Part shown: in pieces, positions 43,453-52,433 of the stretch
Layout of the letters: each line of letters opens with the position of its first letter
Position numbering within the stretch: position 1 is the first letter of the stretch
From: CAISIP01 sp043759735
GTDB lineage: Bacteria; Pseudomonadota; Gammaproteobacteria; Burkholderiales; Burkholderiaceae_C
Assembly: GCA_043759735.1 (NCBI GenBank)
Contig: JAYUQC010000070.1
Coordinates: forward strand, 1-64,000
Direction: 5' to 3'
Length of the DNA: 64,000 nucleotides
Translations under genes and position numbers: made by a program
The notes under the pieces: model-generated
Seen by the model: only the letters and a program-made list of their open reading frames with translations
Database searches by the model: none
Told to the model about the DNA's origin: nothing

Positions 43453-45345
43453 ATGTCTAACGTATTAACTGTCAGGGACCTGAAGGTCTATCTCGACGTC
43501 GACGCCGGCCAGGTGAAGGCGGTCGACGGCGTGTCGTTTCGTATTCCGGCGGGTGGCACCATGGCATTGGTCGGTGAGTCCGGTTCGGGTAAATCGATCG
43601 TGGCGCAGGCCATCATGGGCATATTGCCGCGCGTGGCGCGGATTGTGCAGGGCTCGATCGAATTGCGCGATCCACGCTCGCCCGAACAGATGATCGACAT
43701 CGCGCGGCTGGATATGGCCAGCGAGCAGATGCGTGCCATCCGCGGCGGGCGCATTTCCATCATCTTCCAGGAGCCGATGACGGCGTTGTCGCCGTTGCAC
43801 ACCATCGGCAACCAGATCGGTGAGGCGCTGGCGCTGCACCAGAGCGGCATCGGCAAATCGGAGCGCCATGCTGCCGTGGTGGAGATGCTTCGCCTGGTCG
43901 GTTTCCCCGATCCGCTGCGGGCCGAAAACACCTATCCGTTCGAGTTGTCTGGCGGTCTGCGCCAACGTGCCATGATTGCCATGGCGCTGGTGTGCCGGCC
44001 GGCGCTGTTGATAGCGGACGAGCCGACCACGGCGCTGGACGTGACGATCCAGGCCCAGATTCTGCAGCTGATCAAGCAGTTGCAGCGCGACCTGGATATG
44101 TCCATGATGATGATCACCCATGACCTGGGAATCGTCGCCAACATGGCCGATGAGGTCGTGGTGCTTTATCATGGCAAGGTGATGGAGTCCGGTACGCTGC
44201 AAGACGTGTTCCAGGACCCGCAACACCCCTACCTGAAAGCGCTGTTGCGCGCCGTGCCGCGGTTCAACATGGAGCCGGGCGAACGGCTGACGCCGATCCG
44301 CGAGATTCAGGTGACTGCAGGCCATATCGCCAGGCCGCACCAGCATCCGCCGGAGACGGTCAGTACGTTGGCGCCGATGTTGTCGGTGCGCCACCTGAGC
44401 AAGCGCTTCACCAGCCGCAGGACCTCGCTGTTCAGCAACAAGCACGCCGTCGAGACGCTCGCAGTCGACGATGTCAGTTTTGACGTTGCGCCCGGCGAAT
44501 GCCTGGGGCTGGTCGGCGAATCAGGCTGTGGCAAGACCACCACCGCCAGGATGATCCTGCGCGCGGCCATGCCCGACAGCGGCGAGATCACTTTCAACGA
44601 CCGTGGCCAGGCGCGCAACGTGCTCAAGCTCGAAGGCGCCGAACTGCTCGAATACCGGCGCCGGGTGGCGTTCGTATTCCAGGACCCGTTCGGTTCACTC
44701 AATCCACGCATGACGGTGTTCGACATCGTCAGCGAGCCGCTGGTGATCCATGGCATCGGTGACGCAGACGAACGGTTCGAGCGGGTCAAGGAACTGATCG
44801 GTTTGGTGGGACTGGACGTGCGTCATCTGCGGCGCTATCCACACAGCTTCTCAGGTGGCCAGCGTCAGCGGATCGGCATCGCGCGGGCGCTGGCGTTGAG
44901 CCCGGACTTGCTGATCTGCGACGAGCCGGTGTCGGCACTGGACGTATCGGTGCAGGCACAGGTGCTCAATCTGCTGCTGGACCTGGGTCAGGCCCGCAAT
45001 CTGACTTTCCTGTTCATCTCGCACAATCTGGCGGTGGTGCATTACATCGCCGACCGTATTGCGGTGATGTGCGCCGGTCGGCTGGTCGAGATCGCCCGTT
45101 TCGACGAGTTGTTCGCGAACCCGCTGCATCCCTACACCCGCGCCTTGCTGGCCGCGGTGCCAGACCCGGATTTGAATCGCAAGCTCGACTTCAATGCACT
45201 GATGGAAGGTAAAGCTTCCATTCCCAGCGCGTGGCCAATGCCGTACCGGCTTGACGGATCACTGCGGGTTGGCATGATCGATGTTGGCAATCAGCATTTT
45301 GTCCGCGCCCATGCGGATGTTGACATCTCGGAGCTCAAGTCATGA
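43453..45345 (+). CDS. Fused two-domain ABC transporter ATPase (DppD-DppF/YejF type)
   Basis: The 630-residue protein contains two complete nucleotide-binding domains of the oligopeptide family. The first has Walker A GESGSGKS, signature LSGGLRQR and Walker B LLIADEPTTALD; the second has GESGCGKT, SGGQRQRIGIARAL and LLICDEPVSALD. All catalytic motifs look intact. A fused ATPase replaces the separate D and F subunits. The start MSNVLTVRDLKVY at 43453 is chosen over an upstream open frame. It overlaps the binding-protein gene by four bases (ATGA). Confidence 0.94.
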   Translation: MSNVLTVRDLKVYLDVDAGQVKAVDGVSFRIPAGGTMALVGESGSGKSIVAQAIMGILPRVARIVQGSIELRDPRSPEQMIDIARLDMASEQMRAIRGGRISIIFQEPMTALSPLHTIGNQIGEALALHQSGIGKSERHAAVVEMLRLVGFPDPLRAENTYPFELSGGLRQRAMIAMALVCRPALLIADEPTTALDVTIQAQILQLIKQLQRDLDMSMMMITHDLGIVANMADEVVVLYHGKVMESGTLQDVFQDPQHPYLKALLRAVPRFNMEPGERLTPIREIQVTAGHIARPHQHPPETVSTLAPMLSVRHLSKRFTSRRTSLFSNKHAVETLAVDDVSFDVAPGECLGLVGESGCGKTTTARMILRAAMPDSGEITFNDRGQARNVLKLEGAELLEYRRRVAFVFQDPFGSLNPRMTVFDIVSEPLVIHGIGDADERFERVKELIGLVGLDVRHLRRYPHSFSGGQRQRIGIARALALSPDLLICDEPVSALDVSVQAQVLNLLLDLGQARNLTFLFISHNLAVVHYIADRIAVMCAGRLVEIARFDELFANPLHPYTRALLAAVPDPDLNRKLDFNALMEGKASIPSAWPMPYRLDGSLRVGMIDVGNQHFVRAHADVDISELKS

Positions 45346-47291
45346 CCTTTAACTCGCCCAGTGCGCGTGCCGCGCGCCGCTTTTCCCGGCACTGTCTGGC
45401 CCTGACGCTTTTGGCATTGACGGCATTGACGGCATCGATGGGCCAGGCTGCACCGGTCAATCTGGTGGAGACGCCCATGCTGCGCGACGACGTGGCGGCC
45501 AAGAAACTTCCGCCGGTCAAGAATCGACTGCCGGACGAGCCGCTGGTGATCGCGATGGACGGAAAGACGCTCGAAGCCGGACAGCACGGCGGCACCTTGA
45601 ACATGCTGATCGGGCGCGCCCGCGACGTGCGGATGATGGTCGTGTATGGCTATGCGCGACTGGTCGGTTATGACCGCAACCTGGCCCTGGTGCCGGACAT
45701 CCTGCAAAACATCGACGCGAAGGACGATCGGATATTCACCATGAAGCTGCGTGCGGGCCACAGGTGGTCCGATGGGCAGCCCTTCACCAGCGAGGACTTC
45801 CGTTACTACTGGGAGGACGTCGCCAACAACAATGACCTGAGTCCAACCGGGCCACCGGCCGCGCTGCTGGTCGAAGGCCAGCCGCCCAAGGTCGAATACC
45901 TCGACAAGACGACGGTGCGTTACACCTGGGTCAAGCCCAACCCGGATTTCCTGCCGCTGATGGCCGGTGCCTCACCGCTGCTGATTTACCGTCCGGCGCA
46001 CTATCTCAAGCAGTTTCACAAGAAGTATTCACCCAAGGTGGTGGAGGCGGAAAAGGCCGAACCGGGCAAACGCAGCTGGGCCGCGATTCACAACCGCGAA
46101 GACAACATGTACCAGTTCGACAACCCGAAGCTGCCGACCCTGCAGCCCTGGATCAACACTTCCAAGCCACCCACTGATCGCTTTGTGTCGGTGCGCAATC
46201 CGTTCTTCCATCGGGTGGACGACGCGGGACGCCAACTGCCCTATATCGATCGGGTGGTCATGCCAGTGGTCGATGGCAAGCTGATTCCGGCCAAGGCGGG
46301 CGCGGGCGAATCCGATTTGCAGGCCCGCGACATCCAGTTCAGCAATTACACTTTTCTCAAGAAAGCAGAGAAGACCAACAATTTCAAGACGCATCTGTGG
46401 CGCACGGCCAAGGGCTCGCATGTTGCCCTTTATCCCAACCTGAATGTGGCCGATCCGGTCTGGCGTCAGCTGTTTCGTGACGTGCGTTTTCGCCGCGCCA
46501 TTTCAATGGCCATCGACCGCGCGCAGATCAACCAGGTGCTGTATTTTGGACTGGCTACTGAAAGCAACAACACGGTGGTGCCGGAGAGCCCCTTGTTCAA
46601 GAAGGAATACCAGACCCAATGGGCCAAGTACGACCGCAAGGCCGCCGACAAGCTGCTGGACGAAATTGGTCTCAAGCGCGGAGCCGACGGCATCCGTCGC
46701 TTGTCCGACGGCCGGCCGCTGGAGATCATTGTCGAGACGGCTGGCGAAAGCACCGAGCAGACGGACGTGCTGGAGCTGATCCGCGAGAACTGGCGCGATG
46801 CCGGCATCAAGCTGTTCAGCAAGCCGTCGCAGCGGGACCTGTTGCGCAACCGGGTTTTTTCAGGCGAAGCGATGATGTCTGTCTGGCAGGGACTGGACAA
46901 TGGCATACCCAACGCGGGCACCGCCCCAGACGAACTGGCACCCAGGGACCAGGCCCAGTTGCAATGGCCCAAGTTCGGGCAATTTTTCGAGACTGCCGGA
47001 AAGTCCGGCGAGACGCCCGATTTTCCGGAGGCGATCGAGCTGATGAAGCTGTGGAACGCATGGCGCAGCGCCAGCCATGACGAACGGGCCAAGATCTGGC
47101 ACCGGATGCTGGCCATACATGCCGACCAGCAGTTCTCGATTGGCGTCCTCAACAATGTGATGCAGCCGGTGGTGGTCAACAACATGCTCAAGAACGTGCC
47201 GGAGAAGGGTTTGTACAACTGGGATCCGGGCGCGCTGATGGGCATCTACCGGCCCGATACCTTCTGGTTCATGGACGCTCGTCGGAACTGA
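45342..47291 (+). CDS. ABC transporter substrate-binding protein, family 5
   Basis: The 649-residue periplasmic protein has a Sec signal peptide with hydrophobic core LALTLLALTALTAS and cleavage near GQAAP. The family 5 (oligopeptide-type) fold is marked by LVGYDRNLALVPDILQNI, FTMKLRAGHRWSDGQPF and VRFRRAISMAIDRAQINQVL. It is about 100 residues longer than DppA or OppA, a size seen in binding proteins for large ligands including oligosaccharides. The ligand is unknown. It is translationally coupled to the ATPase gene and followed four bases later by the first permease. Confidence 0.92.
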   Translation: MTFNSPSARAARRFSRHCLALTLLALTALTASMGQAAPVNLVETPMLRDDVAAKKLPPVKNRLPDEPLVIAMDGKTLEAGQHGGTLNMLIGRARDVRMMVVYGYARLVGYDRNLALVPDILQNIDAKDDRIFTMKLRAGHRWSDGQPFTSEDFRYYWEDVANNNDLSPTGPPAALLVEGQPPKVEYLDKTTVRYTWVKPNPDFLPLMAGASPLLIYRPAHYLKQFHKKYSPKVVEAEKAEPGKRSWAAIHNREDNMYQFDNPKLPTLQPWINTSKPPTDRFVSVRNPFFHRVDDAGRQLPYIDRVVMPVVDGKLIPAKAGAGESDLQARDIQFSNYTFLKKAEKTNNFKTHLWRTAKGSHVALYPNLNVADPVWRQLFRDVRFRRAISMAIDRAQINQVLYFGLATESNNTVVPESPLFKKEYQTQWAKYDRKAADKLLDEIGLKRGADGIRRLSDGRPLEIIVETAGESTEQTDVLELIRENWRDAGIKLFSKPSQRDLLRNRVFSGEAMMSVWQGLDNGIPNAGTAPDELAPRDQAQLQWPKFGQFFETAGKSGETPDFPEAIELMKLWNAWRSASHDERAKIWHRMLAIHADQQFSIGVLNNVMQPVVVNNMLKNVPEKGLYNWDPGALMGIYRPDTFWFMDARRN

Positions 47292-47295
47292 CACT

Positions 47296-48321
47296 GTGCT
47301 GGGCTACACGCTGCGGCGATTGCTGCTGATGATCCCGACCTTGCTGGTCATCAGCTTTGTCACGTTTGTCATTATCCAGTTGCCGCCCGGCGACTATCTG
47401 ACCAACCAGATCGCAGAGTTGCGCAGCCAGGGTGATGCGGCGGCACTGGAGAAGGTGCAGTTCCTGCGCCAGCAGTTCGGTCTGGACAAGCCTTTCCTGG
47501 AGCAATACGCGGCCTGGGTCGGCATCTGGCCGGGCGAACGGGGCTTCTCAGGCCTGTTGCAAGGCGACTGGGGCTGGTCGTTCGAATACAACCTGCCGGT
47601 TGTCGATGTGGTCGGGGATCGGTTGTTGTTGTCGTTCGTGCTCAATTTCACCGTCATCCTGTTTACCTGGGCGGTGTCGTTCCCGATTGGTTTTTATGCC
47701 GCAACACACCAGTACAGCTGGGGTGACCATGGCCTGTCGTTCATCGGTTACCTCGGACTGGCGACGCCAAATTTTCTGCTCGCGCTGGTGCTGATGTATT
47801 TCGCCAATGTGCAGTTCGGTCTGTCCATCGGCGGCATGATGGACCCGGAGTACCTGGAGCAGCCGATGAGTTGGCCCAAGTTCATGTCGGTGCTGTCGCA
47901 TCTGTGGATACCGGTCATCGTCATTGGCACCTCCGGCACGGCTGGCATGATCCGGCGGCTGCGGGCCAATTTGCTCGACGAACTGCAAAAGCAGTACGTG
48001 GTAACCGCCCGTGCCAAGGGCATGCCGCAGACGCGACTGCTGATCAAGTACCCGCTGCGCATGGCTCTGAACCCGTTCATTGCCGACATCGGCAATCTGC
48101 TGCCTGCGGTGATATCGGGTTCGGCCATTGTCTCGGTGGTGTTGTCCCTGCAGACCGAGGGGCCGATGCTGCTCGATGCCTTGCAAAGCCAGGACCAATA
48201 CCTGGCGGGGTCCTTCCTGATGTTCCTGGCCCTGCTGACCGTAGTAGGGGTTTTTGTTTCGGATCTGCTGCTTGCGGCACTTGATCCGCGCATTCGTCTG
48301 ACCGGTGGGGCGGTCCAATGA
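47296..48321 (+). CDS. ABC transporter permease, DppB/OppB type
   Basis: The 341-residue inner-membrane protein has a first helix (LLLMIPTLLVISFVTFVIIQ) and five further hydrophobic helices with the EAA-type loop YVVTARAKGMPQTRLL. A periplasmic stretch between helix 1 and 2 is longer than in DppB and includes GERGFSGLLQGDWGWSF. The GTG start at 47296 is four bases behind the previous stop. The stop TGA lies in the CCAATGAGC of the first repeat copy at 48313. Confidence 0.92.
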   Translation: MLGYTLRRLLLMIPTLLVISFVTFVIIQLPPGDYLTNQIAELRSQGDAAALEKVQFLRQQFGLDKPFLEQYAAWVGIWPGERGFSGLLQGDWGWSFEYNLPVVDVVGDRLLLSFVLNFTVILFTWAVSFPIGFYAATHQYSWGDHGLSFIGYLGLATPNFLLALVLMYFANVQFGLSIGGMMDPEYLEQPMSWPKFMSVLSHLWIPVIVIGTSGTAGMIRRLRANLLDELQKQYVVTARAKGMPQTRLLIKYPLRMALNPFIADIGNLLPAVISGSAIVSVVLSLQTEGPMLLDALQSQDQYLAGSFLMFLALLTVVGVFVSDLLLAALDPRIRLTGGAVQ

Positions 48322-48444
48322 GCCGCCGGGCCGTTCCCAAGGCGAATCCCGCAGTGCGCAGCACGGAGGGTAGTCCAATGAGCCGCCGGGCCGTTCCCAA
48401 GGCGCATGGCACCGCAGCGCGTCGCGCGAAGGTTGTTACCTCAT
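48313..48444 (+). repeat. Intercistronic repeat, two copies of a 32-base core
   Basis: The 32 bases at 48313-48344 and 48373-48404, beginning GTCCAATGAGCCGCCGGGCC, are identical and 60 bases apart. After each comes a related segment: GCAGTGCGCAGCACGGAGGG before the second copy and a GCAGCGCGTCGCGCGAAGG-type segment before CTCATGAG at 48440. Each copy thus ends with a purine-rich ribosome-site-like string and ATGAG. The upstream permease stops inside the first ATGAG. The part CGCCGGGCCG-TCCCAAG is shared with the repeat at 40532-40694. Confidence 0.88.
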
Positions 48445-48511
48445 GAGCCTGTTGAAAAATCTAGCATTCATGCGGCCATTGACGCCGCGCCGCCGGGGGG
48501 GCGGGTCATGA
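48443..48511 (+). CDS. Possible 22-residue leader peptide before the second permease
   Basis: The ATGAG at the end of the repeat starts a small frame of 22 codons, MSLLKNLAFMRPLTPRRRGG and two more residues, with GAAGG upstream as a possible ribosome binding site. Its stop overlaps the permease ATG at 48508 (ATGA), so translation could be coupled. It may instead be the worn N-terminus of the original permease. No peptide of this kind is known to me. Confidence 0.25.
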   Translation: MSLLKNLAFMRPLTPRRRGGGS

Positions 48512-49680
48512 CGGCGGCGCAGACGGATACCGGACCGCTGGAGCACTATGTTTCGACCGCACCTTTCGAGCCGGAGGCGGCCGAGGCGCTGACGCCGGAG
48601 CAGGAGGAGTTCTACCGCGCATCCCAGTGGCGCATCATGTGGTGGAAGTTTCGCCGGCACCGCATTGCCGTCGTCGCGCTGGTCATCCTGGTCCTGTTGT
48701 ATGGCTCGGCACTGATCACCGAGTTCCTCGCGCCCTACGAGGTCAGCACCCGCGACTCGGCCAATATCTTCGCACCGCCACAATCCGTGCACCTGTTCCA
48801 CGAGGGACAGTTCGTCGGACCCTTCGTCTATGGCTACAGCATGAAGCTCAACCTGGAGAAGATGAAGCGCGAGTTCACTGCAGACACCGACAAGGTTGAG
48901 CGCCTGCGGTTTTTCTGCCGCGGTGACGAGTATCGGTTCTGGGGCATGTTCGATGCTGACCTGCATTTGGTGTGCCCGGCCAAGGACGGCACGTTCTTCC
49001 TGATGGGCACCGACCGGCTGGGTCGCGACATGTTTTCGCGCATCATCTACGGCACGCGCATTTCCCTGACCGTCGGCTTGCTGGGCATTGCGGTGAGTTT
49101 TCTGATCGGCATCACGCTGGGTGGTATCTCCGGCTATTACGGAGGCTGGATCGATAACGTCATCCAGCGCCTGATCGAGATGGTTCGCTCCTTCCCCGAG
49201 CTGCCGCTGTGGATGGCATTGTCGGCGGCGCTCCCGGTCACCTGGAGCCCGATCCTGATCTATTTCGGCATCACCATCATCCTGGGCATGCTCGACTGGC
49301 CTGGTTTGGCGCGCGCCGTGCGCTCCAAGTTCCTGGCTTTGCGTGAGGAGGATTTTGCGACAGCTGCGGTATTGATGGGGGCATCGCCAGGACGGGTGAT
49401 CGGGCGCCACCTGTTGCCTAGTTTCACCAGCCACTTGATCGCCTCTTTGACGCTGTCAGTCCCGAGCATGATCCTGGGCGAGACGGCCTTGTCGTTTTTG
49501 GGCCTGGGGCTGCGCCCTCCCATCACGAGTTGGGGTGTACTGCTCAACGAGGCGCAAAATATCAATGTCGTGGCGCTGTACCCGTGGTTGATGTTGCCGG
49601 TGCTGCCGGTGCTGGTCGTGGTGCTGGCGTTCAACTTCCTGGGTGATGGCATGCGCGACGCCGCCGACCCCTACAACTAG
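48508..49680 (+). CDS. ABC transporter permease, DppC/OppC type with periplasmic insertion
   Basis: The 390-residue protein has a long N-terminal cytoplasmic part, a first helix (IAVVALVILVLLYGSALITE), and then about 100 residues before MGTDRLGRDMFSRIIYGTR. In DppC and OppC this distance is short; here an inserted periplasmic domain with two Cys (FFCRGDEYRFWGMF and LVCPAKDGTFF) is present. Similar insertions occur in permeases of oligosaccharide-type family 5 transporters. Five further helices and the EAA loop ATAAVLMGASPGRVI follow. The start at 48508 has a GGGG-rich site; a longer frame to 48406 runs into the repeat. Confidence 0.9.
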   Translation: MTAAQTDTGPLEHYVSTAPFEPEAAEALTPEQEEFYRASQWRIMWWKFRRHRIAVVALVILVLLYGSALITEFLAPYEVSTRDSANIFAPPQSVHLFHEGQFVGPFVYGYSMKLNLEKMKREFTADTDKVERLRFFCRGDEYRFWGMFDADLHLVCPAKDGTFFLMGTDRLGRDMFSRIIYGTRISLTVGLLGIAVSFLIGITLGGISGYYGGWIDNVIQRLIEMVRSFPELPLWMALSAALPVTWSPILIYFGITIILGMLDWPGLARAVRSKFLALREEDFATAAVLMGASPGRVIGRHLLPSFTSHLIASLTLSVPSMILGETALSFLGLGLRPPITSWGVLLNEAQNINVVALYPWLMLPVLPVLVVVLAFNFLGDGMRDAADPYN

Positions 49681-49690
49681 CCTGCGCGCG

Positions 49691-52423
49691 ATGGAACGCA
49701 GCCTGTTCGGTTTCATACTCAAGTACAGCAAACGCGAGCAGCTGCTGATCGTCCCGCTGGTGGTTCTGTCGATGGTGTTTTATTACGCGTCGCTAGACCT
49801 ACCCAAGACGATCATCAACCAGCCGATCCAGGGAAAAGGATTTGCGAACCCGGGCGCCACGGCGGATTTCCTGCGCCTGCATTTCACATTGCCCGAATTC
49901 CTGGGTGGCGCCAAGATCGCGCTATTCGACGGTTTTGCGTTGGAGCGCACCGATTACCTGATTGCGCTCACGGTCACGTTTCTGGCCCTGATCATCATCA
50001 GCGGACTCATCAAGTTGCGCATCAACACGATGAAGGGCTGGATGGGCGAACGCATGTTGCGCCGCCTGCGCTACTATCTGTTCGACCACATCCTGCGCTT
50101 TCCGTTGCCCACGTTCCGGCGCGTGAAGTCCGCCGAAATGGCGACCATGATCAAGGACGAGGTCGACCCGCTGGGGGGGTTTGTCGGCGAGGCGATCATC
50201 ACGCCCCTGTACCTGGGTGGTCAGGCGCTGACCGCCCTGTTCTTCATCCTGTTCCAGCATGTTTATCTGGGTCTGGTCGCGTTCGGCATGGTGGTGGTTC
50301 AGGCGGTGGTGATTCCCAGGCTGCGAATGCGACTGCTGCAGCTGTCACGCGAGCGCCAGATCGCGGCGCGCCAACTGGCCGGGCGCGTCGCGGAGTGCGT
50401 GGACGGCGTGATCGAGATTCACGCGCATGACACAGCGAACTATGAGCGAGCCGAGTTCTCGGCCAGGCTGGGCCGGTTGTTCCTGATCCGCTTCGAGCAT
50501 TTCCAGCGCAAGTTCTTCATCAAGTTCCTAAACAACCTGCTGTCCCAGATAACGCCATTCCTGTTTTACCTGGTTGGCGGCTATCTGGCGATCGTCGGAC
50601 GGCTGGATATTGGAGCGCTGGTGGCGGTGATCGCGGCTTACAAGGACCTGCCCGGGCCGGTCAAGGAACTCATTGATTGGGACCAGGAGCGCATGGATGC
50701 CGGCATCAAGTACAGCCAGGTCATCGAGCAATTTTCGGTCGACAACCTCACACCGGTAGGACAGCTGGCGCTGATCGACACGCCGGAACTTCCGCGCGAC
50801 GGATTGTTGAGGGCCAGCAATCTTTCCCTGCTCGATGAGTCTGGCGCCAAAATTGTCGACGGTGTGTCGTTCGAGACCGAACTGGACAAGCATATTGCCG
50901 TCGTCGGACCGGGCGCGTCTGGCGGCGGTGAGCTGGCGCAGTTGATGGCGCGTCTGGTGCTGCCCAGCAGTGGCGGTATCGAAATGGGTGGCGTGGACCT
51001 GACGCGCGCGCCCGAGGCGGTGACGGGACGCGCGACCGGGTACGTCGGTCCGGTTGCCTATCTGTTCCCGACCAGTGTGCGCGAGAACCTGCTCTACGGA
51101 CTCAAGCACAGACCGATGGGGCCGGCCGCCTATGACGGTGAAGCCCAACGCAAGTTCGACCGCCGCATGCGCGAGGCGACGCTGGCTGGCAACTGCACGC
51201 TGGACATCGACGCGCCGTGGCTCGACTATGGCGCGGCAGGTGTCTCGGATTCGGCCGGTATGGAGTCGCGGCTGCTGGAAATTCTGAAGGTAGTGGACCT
51301 GGAAGAGGCCTTGTTCGAGATCGGGCTCAAGAGCGCTGTCGGCCTGGCAGGCGGTCCGGACCTCGAGAAAAGCATCCTGCGGGCGCGTGACAGCATGCGC
51401 GAGCGACTGAATCAGCCGGATCTGATGGAATTGGTGGAGCAGTTCGACGAGTTGCGCTACAACCGCAATGCCACCATGGCCGAGAACCTGTTGTTTGGTA
51501 CGCCGGTTGGCAGGGTTTTCAATTCGGACAACCTGGCCATGCACCCGTATGTGCGCCAGGTGCTCGACGAGACGGGCCTGTCAGAGAGTTTGCTGGGAGT
51601 CGGGCACAAGCTGGCTGAAACCATGCTGGAGTTGTTCAGCGACTTGCCGCCCGGCCACGAGCTTTTTGAACGTTTCAGTTTCATTGCCTATGACGACCTG
51701 CCGCGGGTGAAGGACATCCTGGCGCGGGTCACCTCGGCCGGCCTGGCGCGTATCGCCGACGACGATCGCAATCTGCTGCTGGGCCTACCGTTCAAGATGA
51801 TCGTTGCCAAGCACCGTCTGGGCCTGATTGACGAGGCGCTGGAGCGCCGGATTTTGCAGGCGCGGCGGCATTTTTCGGCCAATCTGCCGGTCCAATTGCA
51901 CGGCGCGATCGAGTTTTTCGAGCCTCAGCGGTACAACAGCGCGGCATCGCTGCAGGACAACATCCTGTTCGGCAAGATTGCCAGCGGGCTTGCCGGTGGC
52001 AGCGAACGGATCGGCGCAGTATTGCGCGAAATATTGGACGAACTTGCCTTGCGTCCGATGGTTCTGACGATCGGCCTTGACTACCAGGTGGGAACCGGTG
52101 GCAGTCGTTTGGCGACGTCCGAGCGCCAGAAAGTGGCGCTGGCGCGTGCCATGATCAAGCAGCCGACTCTTTTGATCCTGGATCAAGCCACCGCGGTGAT
52201 GGATCCAACGGCGCAAGATAGGCTTCTCGAAAGCGTGCTACAAAGCCGCAAAGGGCGTGCCGTGCTGTGGATTCTGAACCGTGCGGATCAGGCCGTGAAA
52301 TTCGATCAGGTGCTGGTAATGGACCGTGGCCGGCTGATCGAGTTCGGTGGCTATGACGAGTTGGTGGGACGCAGTGGCGGCGCGCTGCACAAAATGGTAA
52401 ACACCGGCAAGGTGCCGGCCTAG
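49691..52423 (+). CDS. Atypical ABC exporter-like protein with degenerate ATPase motifs
   Basis: The 910-residue protein begins with an ABC exporter membrane domain (helices near 17-33, 88-106, 170-210 and 285-318). The ATPase-like part is highly altered. Walker A reads GPGASGGGEL (406-415) with no Lys; the signature is RLATSERQ (806-813) in place of LSGGQ; Walker B reads LLILDQAT with Gln832 where the catalytic Glu should be; the H-loop is WILNRAD with Asn863. About 290 extra residues lie between Walker A and the signature and include three copies of an E/D-N-L/I-L-Y/F-G motif (465-470, 598-603, 756-761). It starts 10 bases behind the permease and ends 10 bases before the cyclic-nucleotide-binding gene. 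Export may not occur; a sensor or regulatory role is possible. Confidence 0.85.
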   Translation: MERSLFGFILKYSKREQLLIVPLVVLSMVFYYASLDLPKTIINQPIQGKGFANPGATADFLRLHFTLPEFLGGAKIALFDGFALERTDYLIALTVTFLALIIISGLIKLRINTMKGWMGERMLRRLRYYLFDHILRFPLPTFRRVKSAEMATMIKDEVDPLGGFVGEAIITPLYLGGQALTALFFILFQHVYLGLVAFGMVVVQAVVIPRLRMRLLQLSRERQIAARQLAGRVAECVDGVIEIHAHDTANYERAEFSARLGRLFLIRFEHFQRKFFIKFLNNLLSQITPFLFYLVGGYLAIVGRLDIGALVAVIAAYKDLPGPVKELIDWDQERMDAGIKYSQVIEQFSVDNLTPVGQLALIDTPELPRDGLLRASNLSLLDESGAKIVDGVSFETELDKHIAVVGPGASGGGELAQLMARLVLPSSGGIEMGGVDLTRAPEAVTGRATGYVGPVAYLFPTSVRENLLYGLKHRPMGPAAYDGEAQRKFDRRMREATLAGNCTLDIDAPWLDYGAAGVSDSAGMESRLLEILKVVDLEEALFEIGLKSAVGLAGGPDLEKSILRARDSMRERLNQPDLMELVEQFDELRYNRNATMAENLLFGTPVGRVFNSDNLAMHPYVRQVLDETGLSESLLGVGHKLAETMLELFSDLPPGHELFERFSFIAYDDLPRVKDILARVTSAGLARIADDDRNLLLGLPFKMIVAKHRLGLIDEALERRILQARRHFSANLPVQLHGAIEFFEPQRYNSAASLQDNILFGKIASGLAGGSERIGAVLREILDELALRPMVLTIGLDYQVGTGGSRLATSERQKVALARAMIKQPTLLILDQATAVMDPTAQDRLLESVLQSRKGRAVLWILNRADQAVKFDQVLVMDRGRLIEFGGYDELVGRSGGALHKMVNTGKVPA

Positions 52424-52433
52424 GAGAAATTGC

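Noticed and set aside
48406..48507. N-terminal extension of the second permease to 48406
   Set aside because: The added residues are translated repeat sequence; MTAAQTDTGP at 48508 has its own ribosome-site-like string and an ATGA overlap.
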